From assembly GCF_910592395.1 (NCBI RefSeq), contig NC_088309.1, positions 27,840,599 to 27,904,598 on the forward strand: a DNA stretch of 64,000 nucleotides. Reading direction: 5' to 3'. Positions 1 to 12,437 of this stretch are shown piece after piece. The notes under the pieces are model-generated. The model had not been told where the DNA came from and made no database searches. It saw only the letters and a list, made by a program, of their open reading frames with translations. Both the position numbers and the translations under genes were made by a program. The stretch's first letter is position 1. Each line of letters opens with the position of its first letter. The stretch is from Lineus longissimus (taxonomy: Eukaryota > Nemertea > Pilidiophora > Heteronemertea > Lineidae).

Positions 1-504
1 TTGGCAGAGCAGCCAACAAGACTGATGTGGCCTGGCTGTGACTTTCTCATCTCTCTCATCATGTTGTCAACACGGTGGAGCAGCCAGGTCTGATTCGGCC
101 TGGCTGTGACTACCTCATCTCTCTCACTATGTTGACAACTTGGCAGAGCAGCAAAGACTGATCTGGCCTGGCTGTGACTGTCTCATCTCTCTCACCATAT
201 TAACGACTAGGCAGTGCGGCGAAGACTGATGCAGCCTGGCTGTGACTGTCTCATCACTCTCATCATGTTTTCAACACGTTGGAGCAGCCAGGACTGATTC
301 GGCCTGGCTGTGACTGCCTCATCTCTCTCACCATGTTGACAACTTGGCAGAGCAGCCAAGACTGATTTGGCCTGTCTGTGACTGTCTCATCTCTCTCATC
401 ATGTTGTCAGCACGATGGAGGAGCCAGGTCTGTCAAACAGTTGTGTGAGCTCACTAGAGCTTGCACTTACATAATAGTGTATGAAATTAATATAATATTA
501 TATA

Positions 505-835
505 AAACCGTCATCGGATGCGCATCCGATATGCCACGAGATCCTTCACCGTCAATTCCCTTACCGTCTTCGGATCCGATATGCCACGAGATCCTTTACC
601 GTCAATTTCTTTACCGTCATCGGATGCGCATCTGATATGCCACGAGATCCTTCACCGTCAATTCCTTTACCGTCATCGGATGCGCATCTGATATGCCACG
701 AGATCCTTCACCGTCAATTTCTTTACCGTCATCGGATGCGCATCTGATATGCCACGAGATCCTTCACCGTCAATTCCTATACCGTCATTGGATGCCACCA
801 GATTTTTTGTAACTTCACCGTCAATTCCTATACCG
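505..835. repeat. 56 bp tandem array, first module
   Basis: CGTCATCGG anchors recur at about 615, 671 and 727, giving a period of 56 bp. Units vary mainly at one position of the central palindrome (GCATCTGAT against GCATCCGAT). The last units are degenerate and run into the module tail. Confidence 0.93.
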
Positions 836-1696
836 TCATGGATGCCACCAGATTTGTTGTCTTTGTAAAGGTTTCGGGGATACGACCAATGCATGCGAGC
901 ACCGTCGGCGTAACCCCAGCGCCCGCCCTCTCGATCTATCCGTACCGCGCCACTAGACTGTCAGCGCTCACGGACTCCGGACCTCCAGACTTTAGAGACC
1001 GAGCTTTTCTTTTCTCATCTCTCTCACTATGTTGACAACACGGTGGAGCATCCAGGACTGATTCGGCCTGGCTGTGACTTCCTCATCTCTCTCACCATGT
1101 TGACAACTTGGCAGAGCAGCCAAGACTGATTTGGCCTGGCTGTGACTGTCTCATCTCTCTCACCATAATTATTGTCAACACGGTGGAGCAGCCAGAACTG
1201 ATTCGGCCTGGCTGTGACTGTCTCATCTCTCTCGCCATATTAACAACTAGACAGTGCGGCGAAGATTGATGTGGCCTGGCTGTGACTGTCTCATCACTCG
1301 CATCATGTTGTCAGAACGGTGGAGCAGCCAGGATTGATTCGGCCTGGCTGTGACTGATCCTCACCTCTCTCATCATGTTGTCAGCACGGTGAAGCAGCCA
1401 GGATTGATTCGGCCTGGCTGTGACTATCTCACCTCTCTCATCATGCTGTCAACACAGTGGGGGCAGCCAGGACTGATTCGGCCTGGCTGTGACTGCCTCA
1501 TCTCTCTCACCATGTTGACAACTTGGCAGAGCAGCCAAGACTTATTTTGCCTGGCTGTGACTGTCTCATCTCTCTCATCATGTTGTCAGCACGATGGAGG
1601 AGCCAGGACTGTCAAACAGTTGTGTGAGCTCACTAGAGCTTGCACTTACATAATAGTGTAAAACTAAAATTTGTATAATATATATATATGTATATA

Positions 1697-2145
1697 AAAC
1701 CGTCATCGGATGCGCATCCGATATGCCACGAGATCCTTCACCGTCAATTCCCTTACCGTCTTCGGATCCGATATGCCACGAAATCCTTCACCGTCAATTC
1801 CCTTACCGTCTTCGGATGCGCATCCGATATGCCACGAGATCCTTTACCGTCAATTACCGTCATCGGATGCGCATCCGATATGCCACGAGATCCTTCACCG
1901 TCAATTCCCTTACCGTCTTCGGATGCGCATCCGATATGCCACGAGATCCTTCACCGTCAATTCCTTTACCGTCATCAGATGCGCATCCGATATGCCACGA
2001 GATCCTTCACCGTCAATTCCTTTACCGTCATCGGATGCGCATCCGATATGCCACGAGATCCTTCACCGTCAATTCCTATACCGTCATTGGATGCCACGAG
2101 ATTTTTTGTTACCTCACCGTCAATTCCTATACCGTCATGGATGCC
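1697..2145. repeat. 56 bp tandem array, second module
   Basis: This is the second, longer array of the same 56 bp unit. Some units are shortened (for example near 1850, where the unit lacks about 10 bases), which points to slippage or unequal exchange. The intact palindrome ATCGGATGCGCATCCGAT is more common here than in the first array. Confidence 0.93.
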
Positions 2146-2317
2146 ACGAGCTTTGTTCGCGTTGTAAAGGTTTCGGGGATACGACTAATGCATGCGAGCA
2201 CCGTCGGCGGAACCCCAGCGCCCGCCCTCTCGATCTATCCGTAAGAACGAGCCACTCTCGTGACCGTCACATTTACGGACTCCGGACCTCCAGACTTTAG
2301 AGACCGAGCTTTTCTTT

Positions 2318-3269
2318 ACCTTACAATTACTGTATACTCGGCGCCTCACTTATATGTGTTGTTTTTTTCACATACATTGTTCTCGTGGTTTACGGAAAAG
2401 TAGGCCTAAAATGTTATAGTGTCTAAAAACAATATTCAGTTAATGGAATTACACTTTTTTCCATTACTGCTTGCTTGATATTGCCCTAACAACTTTTTCA
2501 TGAATCAATTTTGAGCATTATGTTTACAACGTAGTTATTATAGCACGAAATATGAGTCTAAAATGCCAAATACTTGCAACTATTATGTTAATCACTGAAA
2601 TCTTAGTGTACTAATTGCTCGCTATAAGCTAGGTTATTGCGCCCCTAAACCAACGTACTGACAACGCTACCTCCCCGGAACTCAAACTTTAACGTGAGTT
2701 AATTGTAATCTTACTCTCTATACCAAAGTGATTTACCGAGGAATACAGTTGCACTTCACTGAAAACGAATGATGTGTTGATGAGTTCAATGAATCCTTCG
2801 ATTCCTTTGGGTTTCTTGGCGAACTGAAGTCCGACAATGATCCGTTGACGTGTACCTGCAATGCAGTGCCATTTTTGTGTGTAAACAGATCTATTTTTGG
2901 ACGAAACTCTGTCCCACACCAACTTTGGTTGATTTCGCTAGTGATGACACTGCTTCTAGGCTGTACCACAGCACTTCAAGCTGTAGCAGCGCCAAGCAAG
3001 AGTCAAGACAAATATCCGCTGCCAGCGGTACTGCCAGCCACTGCTGTATCAACCCCCTCCGCCCCAGGCTATTGTCTGAAAAAAACTATATCATGACATT
3101 GAAAGAAAATGGGTCATTCTTTGTCATTGTGGCCAGGGTTGTTTATGATTTTCGACATGATTTCATATTTTGTAGGGTTAGAGATTGGTGATGACCTAAA
3201 TTGAACAATCAACTAAAAGCAGAGGGCAGTGTGGCATCACCATCGCATGATCCAAACATCGACCGGAAA
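2318..3269. other. Spacer upstream of SLC16 gene
   Basis: AT-rich sequence after the satellite. No exon with family similarity was found. Part of 2845-3269 may be 5' untranslated sequence of the SLC16 gene, because the exon holding its start codon has an in-frame stop (TGA near 3191) upstream and no nearby alternative Met. Confidence 0.5.
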
Positions 3270-6075
3270 ATGGAATTGGAAAACCTAGACTGGCAAGAGG
3301 CTGAAGAACATGACGGTTAGTTTGGAATTTAGCAGCCTGGAGACTTCTTTTGAGTAACATATCAAAAATTTTTCCAGCAGGACTTAGTCTGATTTTTATC
3401 AACTTGTGGCTCAAGTAAGTACAATGTTTGTACATGATCGGTGAATGCCTTTTAATAATAGTAGGAATACGCCTAATAATCTCCCATGTTTGTCGGGGAC
3501 TGCTACAGATTTCTGAAATACATTCCTTTTTGTCTCTTTACTCGAAAGTGTTTCAATTCAACATTTCAGGGACCAGTGCTGAGAGTCAGTTTCTTGGAAA
3601 AGAGCAATCAGAAGCACCTCCAAGTGAAGATAGTGCAAAACTAGAGCCTCACATGATGTACAAGTATGAACAGGCCAAGCCCAGGGATGGTGGCTGGGGC
3701 TGGTTTGTGGTGGTTGGCTGTGCCGTTATGCATGTACTACAAGTTGGCACGGAGCGGACGTTTGGACTGGTTTATTTGGAGATTGAGGACATGTTTGGTG
3801 GGAGTTCCGCTTTGACCGCTTGGATTGGATCTATCCTGACTGCTTTTAGGATGGGTTTTGGTTAGTTTTGCAATTGGTTAGATAGCGACAGAGTATCTGT
3901 GTCTGGGACATCTGATAATATCTTGTGAAAATATAACCTCTCTGACCTTGATGTTCAAACAGATTAGAGACAGTACATTTGCCTCAAGATATTAAACTTC
4001 CAACTTCCTGGAGCACATTTCCAAGGCCAGGTATGGTGAATGATTTTGAATTGCTCGGTATTGGGTTGAGATTATTCTGGCGGTACTGGCTAGTCTTGTC
4101 ATGCTGGCAGAGGTGCAAGGTGGTTCAGAGATGTACCAGTAGTCTATACTACGAGAGTACTCACAGTGTAGCACTCAAGTCAGTGATTCAGGACAGATAT
4201 TGGAGCGATGACTTAGCTGTCAAATTGTTGTACGTAATATAATCAGAAAAGTAACACCTTGCTGAAATACTTGTGACACCACTAACACATCCAACCGTGT
4301 TTGTGATTGAGACTATGACATCACTAGTAGGTCATGTGCTTATTTCAGGTCCAGTTGCCAGTATTCTATGCAACAAGTTTGGATGTCGCCGCGTTGTGAT
4401 GATTGGGAGTGTCGTGGTTCTGATTGCTCTGATTCTAAGTGCTGTGCCACCCAATAAAGTCTACTTGGTCTTTACGTGGGGAGTCTTGTTCGGTAGGTAG
4501 TTTTGAACAGAGTTTTGCTTAATTTCGATAAGAACCTTTGGTTTAAGAGTTAGAATTTGATTTTCATTTTGTCCATTGTACCTTTCATTATAAACTATTA
4601 GTTTAACCATGTGAGCAGATTAGCTAGATGTGAAGAACAAAATCTGCCATCTTCTGTCTGTTGTGGCACCAATTCGAAGTTCTCCAAGCAGTTTTGAATC
4701 GGTGAGCTAACTGAAATGAATGCTTTCATGAACAATGTCTGTTGGTCTTTTCAGGTATTGGTGGTGCTCTGGTATACACCCCGAGTTTCATTGCAGTCGG
4801 ACAAAACTTTGACAAGAGACGCGCCATTGCTAATGGAATCTCCACGGCTGGCGCTGGTGTTGGCCAGTTTGCTATGCCCCAGATCTACCGGTTATGTCTC
4901 AATTCATATGGCTATATGGGCAGTATGCTGATTGTGGCTGCACTCAGCTTTAATATGTTAAACTGTGGTGCTTTATACAGGCCTTTAAAACCAGTGAGAA
5001 AGCTTGTGGAGGTCGAATTGGCTGACATAGAGCTACAGAATTTAAAAGATGGCAAATTAGAAGATTCAAAAGATGGAAAAGAGGAAGCTAAAAAGAGGAA
5101 AAAGGGATGTTGCGGCAGAACAAAGGTTGTTAAAGACAAAAATGATAACAAAGCACTGGCAGTAAAAAAGAAACTTTTTAACCCCGAGTTATTTAAAGAA
5201 CCCAATTTTGTCTTATTTGCCTTCTGTGTTGGATTGACGACAATGTCTTATATTCCAACAACAACTTTCTTGCCTGCTTTAGCTGTGCAGAGAGGTTTTA
5301 CTAAAACTGATGGCTCTATTCTGCTATCTGTTATTGGGGCGTCTGATATGGTGGGGAGGCTATCTTGTGGGTTTGTCTTTGATCAGAAGAAGGTTCGGTC
5401 AGCGAGACGCTATATTTATTGCGCAACCCCATTTATTTTAAGTTTCTTTATGTGTATGATTCCACAGTGCCAGTCTCTTTCTCACTTTATCGCCCTCTGT
5501 GTTTTTTATGGCATCAGCGTCGGCATGTTCGTCTCTCAGATTGCCAGTCTCCTTGCTGATTGGTGTGGGAAGGAGAAACTCGCCAGTGCACTCGGTCTCC
5601 TGATGTGGTTCCGTGGAACGGGCGTCCTCGTTGGACCGACAATTGGTGGTAAGTCTGTCTTCACTGCAAAGACATGCTGTCTTGTGTAGCTCATAGTTTC
5701 ACAGCTCATCAATTGGAGGCACCCAGTTTGAATAAAAACAGGAAAACTTTTGGTTCAAAATTTTCTTTTCTGTTTCCAACAGTCATAATGTGAGAGGTCC
5801 TGCTTTGAAATTGACACTACCGAGGAAATCCAACGTGGTGATCTCTCCTTCATCTGCACTTTTAACTGTGTTAAATAAAAAGATGTCTCTTCCATACAGG
5901 TCTGATCAAAGATGCCACTAAGAGTTACAACCAGACGTTTTACTTCCAAGCAGCCGTCGCATTTCTTGGTGGCCTTGTTTATGTTCTGCTACTTATTGTG
6001 ATGAGGGCGCTGAAGAAGAGGCAGAAGGAGAAGAACGGGGGAATGGACCCCGAGGCCTACCCAGCAGTGGATTAA
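3270..6075 (+). CDS. SLC16: Monocarboxylate transporter-like protein (SLC16 family)
   Basis: Twelve-helix plasma-membrane carrier of the MCT family, modelled at 516 aa from five exons: 3270-3315, 3570-3860, 4349-4492, 4755-5648 and 5900-6075; every junction is phase 1. Family marks are the TM1 signature DGGWGW, the TM4-5 signature FDKRRAIANG, and SDMVGR in TM8 carrying the conserved Asp and Arg of the transport path. A long Lys/Glu-rich cytosolic loop lies between TM6 and TM7. The lysine that binds the carboxylate in MCT1-4 (after TM1) is not at its usual place; the matching stretch reads VGTERTFG. The substrate is therefore unlikely to be inferred from MCT1 and is unknown. The start is the first in-frame Met after an upstream stop. 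A specific SLC16 number cannot be given. Confidence 0.93.
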
Positions 6076-7108
6076 ACATGACAGTATTCACTACATGTAT
6101 AGACGAAATGCTCAAAATAATTTGTATGATGATTTATAGCCTTGTATGAAATTTTGATAAAACTTTAGTGTGGCATTGCTGATTATTAATGCCACAAAGG
6201 ATCATTAAGCAATCATGTACACGTCTGAAACGACATTTTATGACAAGTTTTTATTGCTGCGATTTGATAAATGATCTATTATATGCATCAGGTAGTCACC
6301 ATAAGATGCCTTGATTATCTTTCACAGGTGATGTTATTTATAGCCTGCAAATGATAAGCCACTATTAAAGTCGGCCAACTTCAATAGAAAATCAAACTTG
6401 TATAGGAAATAATAGAAATAGTCTATAGTATATACCTTTGTATAAATCGGGTTTATATGAAATCTCTTACATGTATGCATTTTAGAAATGCATATTTACA
6501 CTTTGGTTGTCAAACTTTAGATAGATGTCATAGATTGATCACTCAAGATGGCCAGCAACAGTCTATGACAGGTTGCTTTGGTTGAGTCTGCTTCATTTTC
6601 TCTCAGTCCTGGTTGAATCTGTTATAAATCATTGTTTTCGTGTTTTACTGAACCAGACATTTACTTGTACAGTTGGCACCAGAATCTCTTTATTTTGCCT
6701 TTTGAACAGATTTTTCCCTTTTTTGTGTGCAGTAGATCTTTATGATATTGGAAATGGTTATATACACATGTAGATCTGTTAGTCTGAGGATTTAGTTTAT
6801 TTCTAAAACAGAGATATTTATAACTGAGTTTCAACAGAAGCTCATTGTTGTTATAACAAAGTTGTTATTTGGTCTGAATGTATGTTTGAGAATCAGATAC
6901 CGGTAATGGTCAGATGCCTAGCCAATGTGAAACTGCTGCTTTTCAATGATCTTTCGTACCGGGAATGAAGTTGACAGTCCTTCCTCTTAGGACTGGGGAT
7001 GATTTATACCTGTATACTGATGAAAACCTTTTATATTAGCTTCATGTTCGACTGAACGCTTGACTTGTGATAAATTATTTATATTGATTTATACTGAATC
7101 TGAATAAA
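6076..7108 (+). other. 3' untranslated region of SLC16 gene with poly(A) signal
   Basis: AT-rich, stop-filled sequence following the SLC16 stop codon. The first convincing AATAAA is at 7103-7108, followed by a TG-rich stretch (ATCTGTGTCTTAACTC), so a 3' UTR of about 1 kb is likely. Open frames inside it, such as 6573-6773, show no family similarity. Confidence 0.6.
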
Positions 7109-7918
7109 TTGAACTACGAAATCTGTGTCTTAACTCATTCCTTATCACTGTTGCCTATGTGACTTTCATCATTTCCAATGGTCTTGACCTCTCAAACTTG
7201 GCATGATCAATGCCAGTGTTCTCTGATCAAATTCAATGGTCCTTTAAGGACAACATCGCAAACGTGGATCTGGCAGATGATGAGACCGTTTCACAATCTT
7301 GCCATCTTGTAACCTTGCACATTCAGCTTTGTACAGCTGAATGTCTTCTTAAGACCATGCAGAACACCCTATCAAGGACAAAGTCACAACCTTCTGTGAC
7401 AGTTTGCATCTCCAATCTGTTACACCATCTCATCCGGTCACAACCAGAAAATATTCTTATGTTCGAGGACAAAGTCACGAACGGAGGAGTTGAAAGATCC
7501 TGACCATCTCAACCAATCAATAGGCACAACCAGAAATTGGCAGGGAATGTCATAACCTGAGCTTTCGGCCCACAACCAAAATTTCAAGGACGATATCACC
7601 TTCAATATTGGCCAGTCATGAAGAACACCAAGAATGAATAAAGAAAAGTTTTTCATTATTCTTGATGATACTAAAACTGATCTTTCTGTACAGCTAGACA
7701 TCGCACACAGCAGAACATCTCTACTAGGGACACCACTGGGACCGACAACTGCTGTTCGTGATAGAGAGCTGAGGCGACTGCAAACACAGTGTCCTTAACA
7801 GAAAGGTCATCCTGCTAACAAAGGCACAGGTCAAGGGAAACTTCATGGCAGTTGCTAAGAGTTGACAAAGAAGTCAAAATCTATCTTTTGAGTTAAAAAA
7901 TAATGTAAAATATTTTAT
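7109..7918. other. Spacer between SLC16 and GTPBP3, degenerate repeat
   Basis: No gene is recognised. Between about 7210 and 7620 a roughly 100 bp motif recurs in decayed form: CACAACCAGAAA followed by AGGACAAAGTCAC (near 7374, 7437-7475, 7510 and 7575). It looks like an old tandem duplication. The open frame at 7210-7503 lies across it and has no recognisable domain. Confidence 0.4.
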
Positions 7919-7919
7919 T
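7914..7919 (-). terminator. Poly(A) signal overlapping GTPBP3 stop codon
   Basis: Read on the minus strand, the coding end is TGAATAAAA: AATAAA begins on the last base of the TGA stop. If used, the 3' UTR would be only about 15-30 nt. No alternative signal was examined for usage. Confidence 0.6.
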
Positions 7920-10900
7920 CATTTTCCAATACAAAAGTCTCTGAAAACAACATCGAGAATATCTTCTGAGGTAATCTTGCCAGTGATCTTTCCAATATTG
8001 CGCAATGCTTTCCGGAGCTCCTCTGCCGCGAGGACAATGTCCATTTCATTCATATCGAGGAATGTCTTTAAAGCCTGGAGACAGTTGGTCAAATGCGCCC
8101 GATGACGAGCCTGTGTCAAACTGGGATTGCCAGCAAGAGGATTACCACACCTGAAATGTGAAGAGAGAACGCTAAAATGATATTCATTTCAGAAGCATTT
8201 AGGTTAACTTTATTTAGACAAGGGCTGATCTGAAATTAGATCAGGGGGCTTGATGACTGTCTTGACGCAAGATTCATGAGACGCATTCAGCACACCTTAT
8301 TTACAGTACATGTAGGCCTACCGACCGGTACTACTTTTTGTCGTCATGACCATAAATATAATGAAATCACAATGAAGCTGGAGAGTACCTTGATGTACTT
8401 ACATGTCCTTAACTTTCTGCGCCAAAGCCTCCAGAAAGTCGTCAAATCCGTCTTGAGTAGTACAAGACACTAGACACAACTTGAGACCATCAAATTCCAA
8501 ATGCTTCAAATCCACAGCAGACGACTTCATCAGATCAGATTTGTTTAACACAATCACCAATTCTTTCGGATTTATCACAGAGGTATTGAAGGTGTCAATG
8601 TTTGCTTCTCCTTTTTCTAAGCCTGGCCTACTCCAGGAATTATTGTCCATAAGACCCAAATTTTCGAAGTGGCTTCGGATGAAATCTTGCATTCTGAAAT
8701 TCCTATTGGATTTGACCTGGTTATAAAAATGGTCAGCCTCTACCACCATTACTTTAAGGTCAGAAAGCTGAGCCCTAAAAAGAGAAGACATGTTCACTTT
8801 TTAGAAATCGTCAAAAAGGTAAGGAGGAAGTGGAGCGTCATTATCACTATAAAGACCACAGACTGACACTGTGCGGTTGTTGTCCAAGTTGGGCAACATT
8901 ATTTAGGCTTTAAAATACTAATGACAAACTTGTGTCTCACCAATGACACTGCTATAGCCTGAGCCAAGGACCATCTATCTTTGCTAATGCCTAGGTGATG
9001 TTAACGCAACCTCAACAATCTCTTACTTGTATAAAGCAAGGCTAAATCTATTTGCAGAATGAAAACTACAGCCATGCCATAAGCAGAGGTCTTGCTGGTT
9101 TCCAAATATAGTCTTTATAACTATTGTTAGTTGCTCACCTATTGACAGCTCTTTTAACTCCCTCTTTTTCTATGACATCCTCAGTTTGTCTTAGGCCAGC
9201 CGTGTCACTCAATAACACTGGATATCCGCCTATATTGAGGGGCGTCTCCACCACGTCCCTGGTTGTGCCTGCTATCGGAGAGACAATGGCTGCTGGTCTC
9301 TGGCCTGCAGTAGAATGAAAATGGACATTAGGTGGCATTTCTTAGCAGACTGTTCCCAAAAACAATTGATACAAAATCAAGCCATCAGTTTCCTCAAGGG
9401 AGTAATTCTGATATACAATGTACTTCGCAAGGTTGTTGGGATAAGATCTCTTGAGATAACCCACCCATAATCTCCTCATCTTTTCACCATGTACTTACAT
9501 ATAGCATTTAGGAGACTGCTTTTCCCCACATTTGGTTCCCCTAAAATTACCACATGGACGCCATTGCGCAGTCGTTCTCCTTGACGATTGTCTGTCAGAT
9601 GCTTCTCAACTTCAGCTTGTATGCTTGTCACGTCATTTAGCACTGTAAAGAAACAGTGGTGTTAGAAGTTTTGCATCTTGCTGTGAGAGTACTGGTATGC
9701 ATGTCAAAAACTCATGACTTTGAGTTTTTGCTCATGTGGATCTGAGAAGAAATCTAATATAATAATTTTGTATTCAACATGTTAACCCTAATGATCAAAA
9801 TACTTGGAATTTTATCCAAAATATGAATCTTGCAAGAGACACCAAGGAACTTTATCTATGAAGTCTGTGAACCTACCATTGTCCATCACATCATCTTCAA
9901 TATTCTGATCTTCACTGAAGTCAATGTAAGCTTCCACGTTTGCTGTACACTGTAAGAGTATGAGAAATACTGTGCAGTAGTAGTCGTAAGCATGTTTCAA
10001 CTATTCAACCTAAAATGTTTTAAAATGATTTTCTGATTAACGATGACGGATGAGTCGTTAGGTCTGTAAATACAAATAAGATGTTGAACACCATCCCCAG
10101 AGTGACTTCAAGACTTCAGTATAAATCCTTGTGTTTGTCTCACAAAGTTGCATCTATATCTTACCTTGAGAAGCCGTTTCCTCCAGTTGGTGTAAAGCTT
10201 GCTCAGACCCCCCTCCATCTGTCTCAAGGCCTGTTTTCTCTGTGCCTCCGTTTCTGCATGGATCAAGTCAGCTAAGCCTTCAACTTCAGTCAAGTCCAGC
10301 TTTCCATTCTGAAATGCCCTGAAAGAAAACAGTAGAAAGTAAATGAATGAGACCAGGGTTTGAGTGAGCACGACCATGTATACTGTATTGGTTAGAACAA
10401 CTGATGACCATTATGAGAATGTGGATTCACCCCCTGAGCTCACCTTTTTGTGTATTCCCCAGCTTCTGCATGTCTCAATCCTGGTATCTTCTCCAAGGCT
10501 TCTAGCACGGATGTTATCACAGCACTCCCCCCGTGGATATGCAGCTCACAGCAGTCTTCACCAGTAAAGCTACGAGGACCTAAAATAACAGATGATAGAG
10601 TCAGTCTCTAGTTTGTTTTGCAAGAGTATGAAAGATTCATTGGAACCACACATCTCGTCTTCATTAAGAGCTCAACTGTTGGGAACATTTGGGACATCGT
10701 AGTCAGCATAGGGCTTTATAAAATCATCCATCTATAATCCTGTAGTGTATCATCTCATGATCTCTCTACTGTTTACTTGTCTTACAGTATGTCCTCTGTG
10801 GTAAAATTTCAAATCAAGGTAGGAACATTGAGTGTTTACGCTAGTTGACAATTTAAAGTACTCACCCGGGAACCAGAGAACAAGTGATTTATCCAAAGGC

Positions 10901-11280
10901 TCAGTCGTTGATGGACGGTATAACGTTTTCAGCAATGCCTTGCGAGGTCTGGGGAGATGTCCAAGTTTTGTCAAAAGGAGCAGAGCATTCTTACTCTCTC
11001 TTCCTGAAACACGTATCACCGCCACACCACATTTTCCATGGCCAGATGAGAGAGCATAAATGGTGCTGTCAGCTTTCTGTATGTATTGATCTTCATGAGA
11101 CTGCAGAGAGAAGTATCTTTGGGTAATCCTCCTGTTGTTTGCAGGTGGTGTTTGGACTGGAAAACCATTTCTTTTCAGTTTCTTACAGCACATTCCACTT
11201 TGTTCGAAGACATTGTTTGTTGAGATCAAGCACAATTTTGGCAAATTCCAGCAGGGGCGGATGTACCTCCAAGTTGACAT
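7919..11280 (-). CDS. GTPBP3: Mitochondrial tRNA modification GTPase GTPBP3 (MnmE/TrmE family)
   Basis: Partner of MTO1 in making taurinomethyl-uridine at the wobble base of mitochondrial tRNAs. Eight exons (written high to low): 10866-11280, 10444-10579, 10165-10318, 9877-9949, 9499-9642, 9139-9304, 8403-8774, 7919-8150, giving 563 aa against about 490 in human. The N-terminus is basic and probably a mitochondrial targeting peptide. The TrmE formyl-folate domain follows ([30 protein letters not shown]). The GTPase domain has the P-loop [15 protein letters not shown] (G2), DTAGLR (G3) and NKSD (G4). The protein ends in the family-typical FCIGK with the conserved Cys. All exon phases join cleanly. 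AATAAA overlaps the stop codon. A C-terminal insertion relative to human lies in exon 7 (about 8590-8700). Confidence 0.96.
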
Positions 11281-11359
11281 CTTTAGCCAGACTCTTTCAT
11301 GTCATGCATGTCGAAGCATTACGCAATGTAATTTTCGTGAATGGAATATGACCGCTATC

Positions 11360-12050
11360 CCATTTCGTTGTTACGATGCAAGAAATAAGAAAATTTCCAG
11401 ATTGGCCAAAAATCAATCAACTCATTGTCTTTTGGCATGTTTGCCTTCGGCGCTCGTGTCATTCCGTGCACGGTATTTCGAGACATGGTTTGAACACACG
11501 GTCCATGAACGCGTGTAGGCCTACTGATGGAAGGCAATTTCGGTTTTTACTGGAGGTTTGCCCTTGTACAGAGGCGGATGAACATACATAGGCCTACTAT
11601 ACATACCGGTGAAAACCATTCGGCTTGTTCCAGTAGGTTTCATTTTACCCGCAATGTTTTGAGATCGCTAAATCACTCATCTAAACAGCTCGATAGTGGT
11701 GATGCAAACGATGAGAGTCAGGATGAGTAGGTTTGAACTTCATACTGTTCAAGAGACTGATATTCGTGAACGTATTCATACTGGTGAAAAACCATTTGAT
11801 TTATCTTGGAAGATTTCATTCAAACTCCATACGGCTCGTGAACGTATTCAAACGGTGTAAAACATTCAGCCGTTCCCTTCTCAAAAGTTTGTGAACATGC
11901 ACAGGCCCGGCGGCCCGGCCAGCAAGCGCACCGCTACACATTATTCATACCGGTGAAAAACCATTTGGGTCTTACGCAGGTTTACACTTCCGACTCCGGA
12001 ACGTATTTCTACTGGTGAAAAACAGTTCAGATTGTCTCTCGGAGCTTTGA
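11360..12050 (+). pseudogene. Relic of a C2H2 zinc-finger gene
   Basis: Decayed copies of the inter-finger linker HTGEKPF occur at 11602 (HTGENHS), 11777 (HTGEKPFD), 11946 (HTGEKPFG) and 12008 (STGEKQF), with a further blurred copy near 11850. Linkers lie in three different reading frames (coordinates modulo 3 are 1, 2, 0, 2), so frameshifts separate them. Spacings of 175 and 169 bp are close to two 84 bp finger repeats. The cysteine pairs expected after each linker are mostly lost. A possible earlier finger start, PFRCYDARNKK, is near 11360. It sits between the 5' end of GTPBP3 and the 3' end of SLC6 copy A. The relic is clear; its parent gene is unknown. Confidence 0.75.
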
Positions 12051-12119
12051 ACTACTCCATCGTTATCGTTGATTTTGAAACTGATACATAGCACTCCAAA
12101 CACCATGCAAAAGTCAGAA

Positions 12120-12129
12120 TTTATTTATT
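12120..12129 (-). terminator. Putative poly(A) signals of SLC6 copy A
   Basis: Two overlapping AATAAA hexamers on the minus strand (12120-12125 and 12124-12129), about 310 nt after the copy A stop codon. Confidence 0.5.
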
Positions 12130-12437
12130 CAGAGGGAATGTACATGTACATGACTGTATGATATGATACTTCTTGAAAAATAATTGATTGCTTTTTGTAA
12201 AATGCCACTGTCGCACTATTTCCACTATATACACAGAAATACACATTATTTCACCTGCCCAGTGGATATGAGAGACATGAAACTACCGACAAGTGGATGA
12301 TCTCTATACTCCGGACGCATTTGACCGGCCTTGTCTTGTCGCCCGATATAATTAGAAAAACGCAATGTACTGCCCCGGGAGACTAATGATCTCCTGCAGT
12401 CCAATCGGATTCACAGTGAGTGAAGTGGGTGAACATA

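Larger units (their letters stand above)
1..2317. repeat. Two-copy higher-order satellite (composite tandem repeat)
   Basis: The block consists of two similar modules, about 1-1012 and 1013-2317. Each module runs: an array of 67-68 bp units (1-440 and 1016-1610; units contain GCCTGGCTGTGACT and CTCATCTCTCTCA), a short junction with GTGAGCTCACTAGAG (about 445 and 1624, so an offset near 1.18 kb), an array of 56 bp units (505-835 and 1697-2145; units contain the palindrome ATCGGATGCGCATCCGAT), and a tail ending in CTCCGGACCTCCAGACTTTAG. Array lengths differ between modules, as expected from unequal crossing-over. Long open frames in all three forward frames of the 56 bp array arise because three 56 bp units are 168 bp; they are not genes. 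No transposon protein or terminal repeats were seen. Confidence 0.95.

Noticed and set aside
1688-2300. Overlapping long open frames in three frames (up to 196 codons)
   Set aside because: They are translations of the 56 bp tandem array; because 56 is not a multiple of three, one stop-free unit opens every frame. No protein family resemblance.
2845-3191. Two overlapping frames upstream of the SLC16 gene
   Set aside because: No domain, no supporting splice sites in phase with the SLC16 start exon; at most 5' untranslated sequence.
3428-3569. Frame running into SLC16 exon 2 from upstream (MYMIGECLLIIVGIR...)
   Set aside because: The sequence ahead of the TTTCAG acceptor at 3569 is pyrimidine-rich intron; the conserved protein starts only after it.
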